From the NCBI GenBank assembly GCA_002349565.1, contig DEDN01000025.1, positions 1 to 14,819 on the forward strand: a stretch of DNA of 14,819 nucleotides, in the 5' to 3' direction. This DNA is from Alphaproteobacteria bacterium UBA2903. GTDB lineage: Bacteria > Pseudomonadota > Alphaproteobacteria > CAAGCB01 > CAG-977. The position numbers and the translations under genes are program-made. This document shows positions 13,825 to 14,819 of this stretch, piece by piece (positions within the stretch are counted from its first letter, which is position 1; each line of letters begins with the position of its first letter). Under the pieces are notes generated by a model. It was not told the DNA's origin and made no database searches. It was given only the letters and a program-made list of their open reading frames with translations.

Positions 13825-14664
13825 GTGTTGAATCGTACAGCCATCCAAAGCCGTTTGCGGGAAATCGTCGGTAAAATGCCGCTTTCCAAATTCGCCAAAG
13901 AAACTGGAATACCGCTTTCAACGCTTAGCCGCGCGTATAACGGAACGGAAATCTTAAATCTGGATCATATGCATAAAATTTGCGATCGATTCGGTGTTCC
14001 GCTGATGACTTTGCTTGCCCAAGACGACGGTGTATTAAGTGAACTGCCGATTCGCGGTTTTGCTTCTTGCGGCGTGGCGCAGGGCTGGTTTGTTGAAGAA
14101 AAACATCCCAAAACCGTTTTTGTGCCGTCTGCTTTTGCGATGCCAAGCTGTTTCGGTATTCTGGCAAAAGGCGATTCGATGATTCCCGCGGGCATCGAAT
14201 CGGGTGATTTGTGCATTGTCGATTCGGGCAGACCTGTTGAATGCGGCAAACCCGTTATGGTGCGCGCCGATTGGTTTTACAAAGGCAAAAATACGCCGAT
14301 GGCGGCAATCAAGATTTTGGAATCCGAAACCGAATCGTCGTATTTTCTGAAAGGCTGGTTTTCCGCGCAGGACGGATTGCCCGCAACGTCGTTCACGGAC
14401 GAACGTCCGAAATCGGCGGTAACTTTTATCGCTCCCGTTGTCAAAGTCGTCAAAATTCGAAACGAACGGAACGATTCGGATTCGATTCCTTATAACAAAG
14501 ATGTGCTGGCGTTGTGTTTCGAAGCGTTAAAGCCCGTTTTTATGGATTTGGAGTCGGAAAAATTCACCTCGATTCTGGATTGTTTGTATCAAAAAGTTCT
14601 GAAATCGGGTGAAAAAGACCTGTCCGTCATTACCGAAATCGTAAAACTTTTGATTAAAAAGTAA
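13825..14664 (+). CDS. HTH-S24 (LexA/C1-like) transcriptional repressor
   Basis: The 279-residue protein has an N-terminal XRE-type helix-turn-helix (about 18-64: LSKFAKETGIPLSTLSRAYNG) and a LexA/UmuD/C1-type S24 peptidase domain. Ser118 in GDSMIPAGIESGD and Lys163 in AAIKILE form the expected catalytic dyad. A Cys82-Gly83 bond lies 35 residues before Ser118, the same spacing as the UmuD Cys-Gly cleavage site, so self-cleavage on DNA damage is plausible. About 70 helical residues follow the peptidase domain (from about 212), an unusual extension. The GTG start is chosen because GAGGG (13814-13818) lies 6 bp upstream; the adjacent TTG (13828) is equally possible. An upstream in-frame ATG (13708) has no ribosome site and would place the operators inside the gene. 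It may be a resident phage-type or stress repressor. Confidence 0.83.
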   Translation: MLNRTAIQSRLREIVGKMPLSKFAKETGIPLSTLSRAYNGTEILNLDHMHKICDRFGVPLMTLLAQDDGVLSELPIRGFASCGVAQGWFVEEKHPKTVFVPSAFAMPSCFGILAKGDSMIPAGIESGDLCIVDSGRPVECGKPVMVRADWFYKGKNTPMAAIKILESETESSYFLKGWFSAQDGLPATSFTDERPKSAVTFIAPVVKVVKIRNERNDSDSIPYNKDVLALCFEALKPVFMDLESEKFTSILDCLYQKVLKSGEKDLSVITEIVKLLIKK

Positions 14665-14678
14665 GGAAATCCGCCATT

Positions 14679-14712
14679 TTTGAAAAAAGATGAAAATATT
14701 TGAAAAAAGATG
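14679..14712 (+). repeat. Two phased 14-bp A-rich direct repeats (UP-element-like)
   Basis: TTTGAAAAAAGATG occurs at 14679-14692 and again, identically, at 14699-14712, a period of exactly 20 bp or about two helical turns. The second copy abuts the -35 hexamer of the following promoter. A-tracts in this phase and place resemble UP elements contacted by the RNA polymerase alpha subunit, or paired activator sites. Confidence 0.6.
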
Positions 14713-14742
14713 TTGACGCGGGGGGGGCAAAGTCCTTATAAG
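14713..14742 (+). promoter_or_regulatory. Strong sigma-70-type promoter, probably of a stable-RNA operon
   Basis: TTGACG (14713-14718) and TATAAG (14737-14742) are separated by 18 bp containing a G run; each hexamer matches consensus at five of six positions. Transcription should begin around 14749. It lies 48 bp after the regulator stop, with no open frame downstream before the window ends, which fits an rRNA or tRNA leader. The identity of the downstream gene cannot be confirmed. Confidence 0.6.
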
Positions 14743-14819
14743 AGGCTTCACCCGCTAACGACGGGACGAGCTACTAAGACAAAGTGAGATAGGAAAAAGA
14801 AGAGATGTACAGGCGGCGG
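14743..14819 (+). other. Non-coding leader running off the right edge
   Basis: This 77-bp tail has no start codon with a ribosome site leading a convincing frame. It contains a short CCCG/CGGG hairpin (14751-14765) and a purine-rich stretch (about 14778-14805). It looks like the untranslated leader of the promoter at 14713-14742, possibly of an rRNA operon, but no mature RNA sequence is reached. Confidence 0.4.

Overview
The window looks like a chromosomal segment of an alphaproteobacterium, and a host-associated or uncultured Rhodospirillales-like lineage is plausible. The flagellar genes point there: an alpha-type flgF-flgG-flgA-flgH order, a FlaF-family protein, and a fliL-fliM run followed by a DUF6468 protein, a MotE/MgtE_N protein and a single-domain CheY. 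Base composition is moderate and even across the genes, and I see no insertion sequence, integrase or CRISPR array. Species cannot be fixed from the sequence alone.

Layout. Positions 1-2800 hold two divergent carbohydrate genes: a Corynebacterium-type glycogen synthase (minus) and a DUF4921/GalT-like protein (plus), separated by 133 bp and closed on the right by a strong bidirectional terminator. Positions 2819-6531 are a minus-strand flagellar block read flgF, flgG, flgA, flgH and then, after a hairpin, a FlaF-like gene. A near-consensus sigma-54 (-24/-12) promoter lies just upstream of flgF. Positions 6701-13503 are a plus-strand run: fliL, fliM, DUF6468 protein, motE-like, cheY-like, a 982-residue exported repeat protein and a 175-residue membrane protein. 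Gaps are only 5-12 bp except for 66 bp before cheY. The two blocks are divergent from the 6532-6700 region.

The flagellar genes cover the distal rod (FlgF, FlgG), the P-ring chaperone (FlgA), the L-ring (FlgH), stator-associated FliL, the C-ring switch (FliM) and a CheY-type receiver that could act on that switch. The DUF6468, MotE-like, 982-residue and 175-residue proteins share the likely operon and are probably envelope or motor accessories.

The least ordinary part is 13504-14819. A 321-bp non-coding gap holds a terminator-like hairpin, a segment able to fold into a multi-arm structure, and a pair of related dyads (one a perfect 18-bp palindrome). The dyads sit just upstream of an HTH-S24 (LexA/C1-like) regulator with an apparent Ser-Lys dyad and a Cys-Gly cleavage site. 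A possible minus-strand promoter is wrapped around the perfect palindrome and would read into the structured segment, suggesting a repressor-controlled divergent small RNA. Immediately after the regulator, two 14-bp A-rich repeats phased by exactly 20 bp abut a strong sigma-70-like promoter whose transcript leaves the window; a stable-RNA (perhaps rRNA) operon is likely beyond the right edge.
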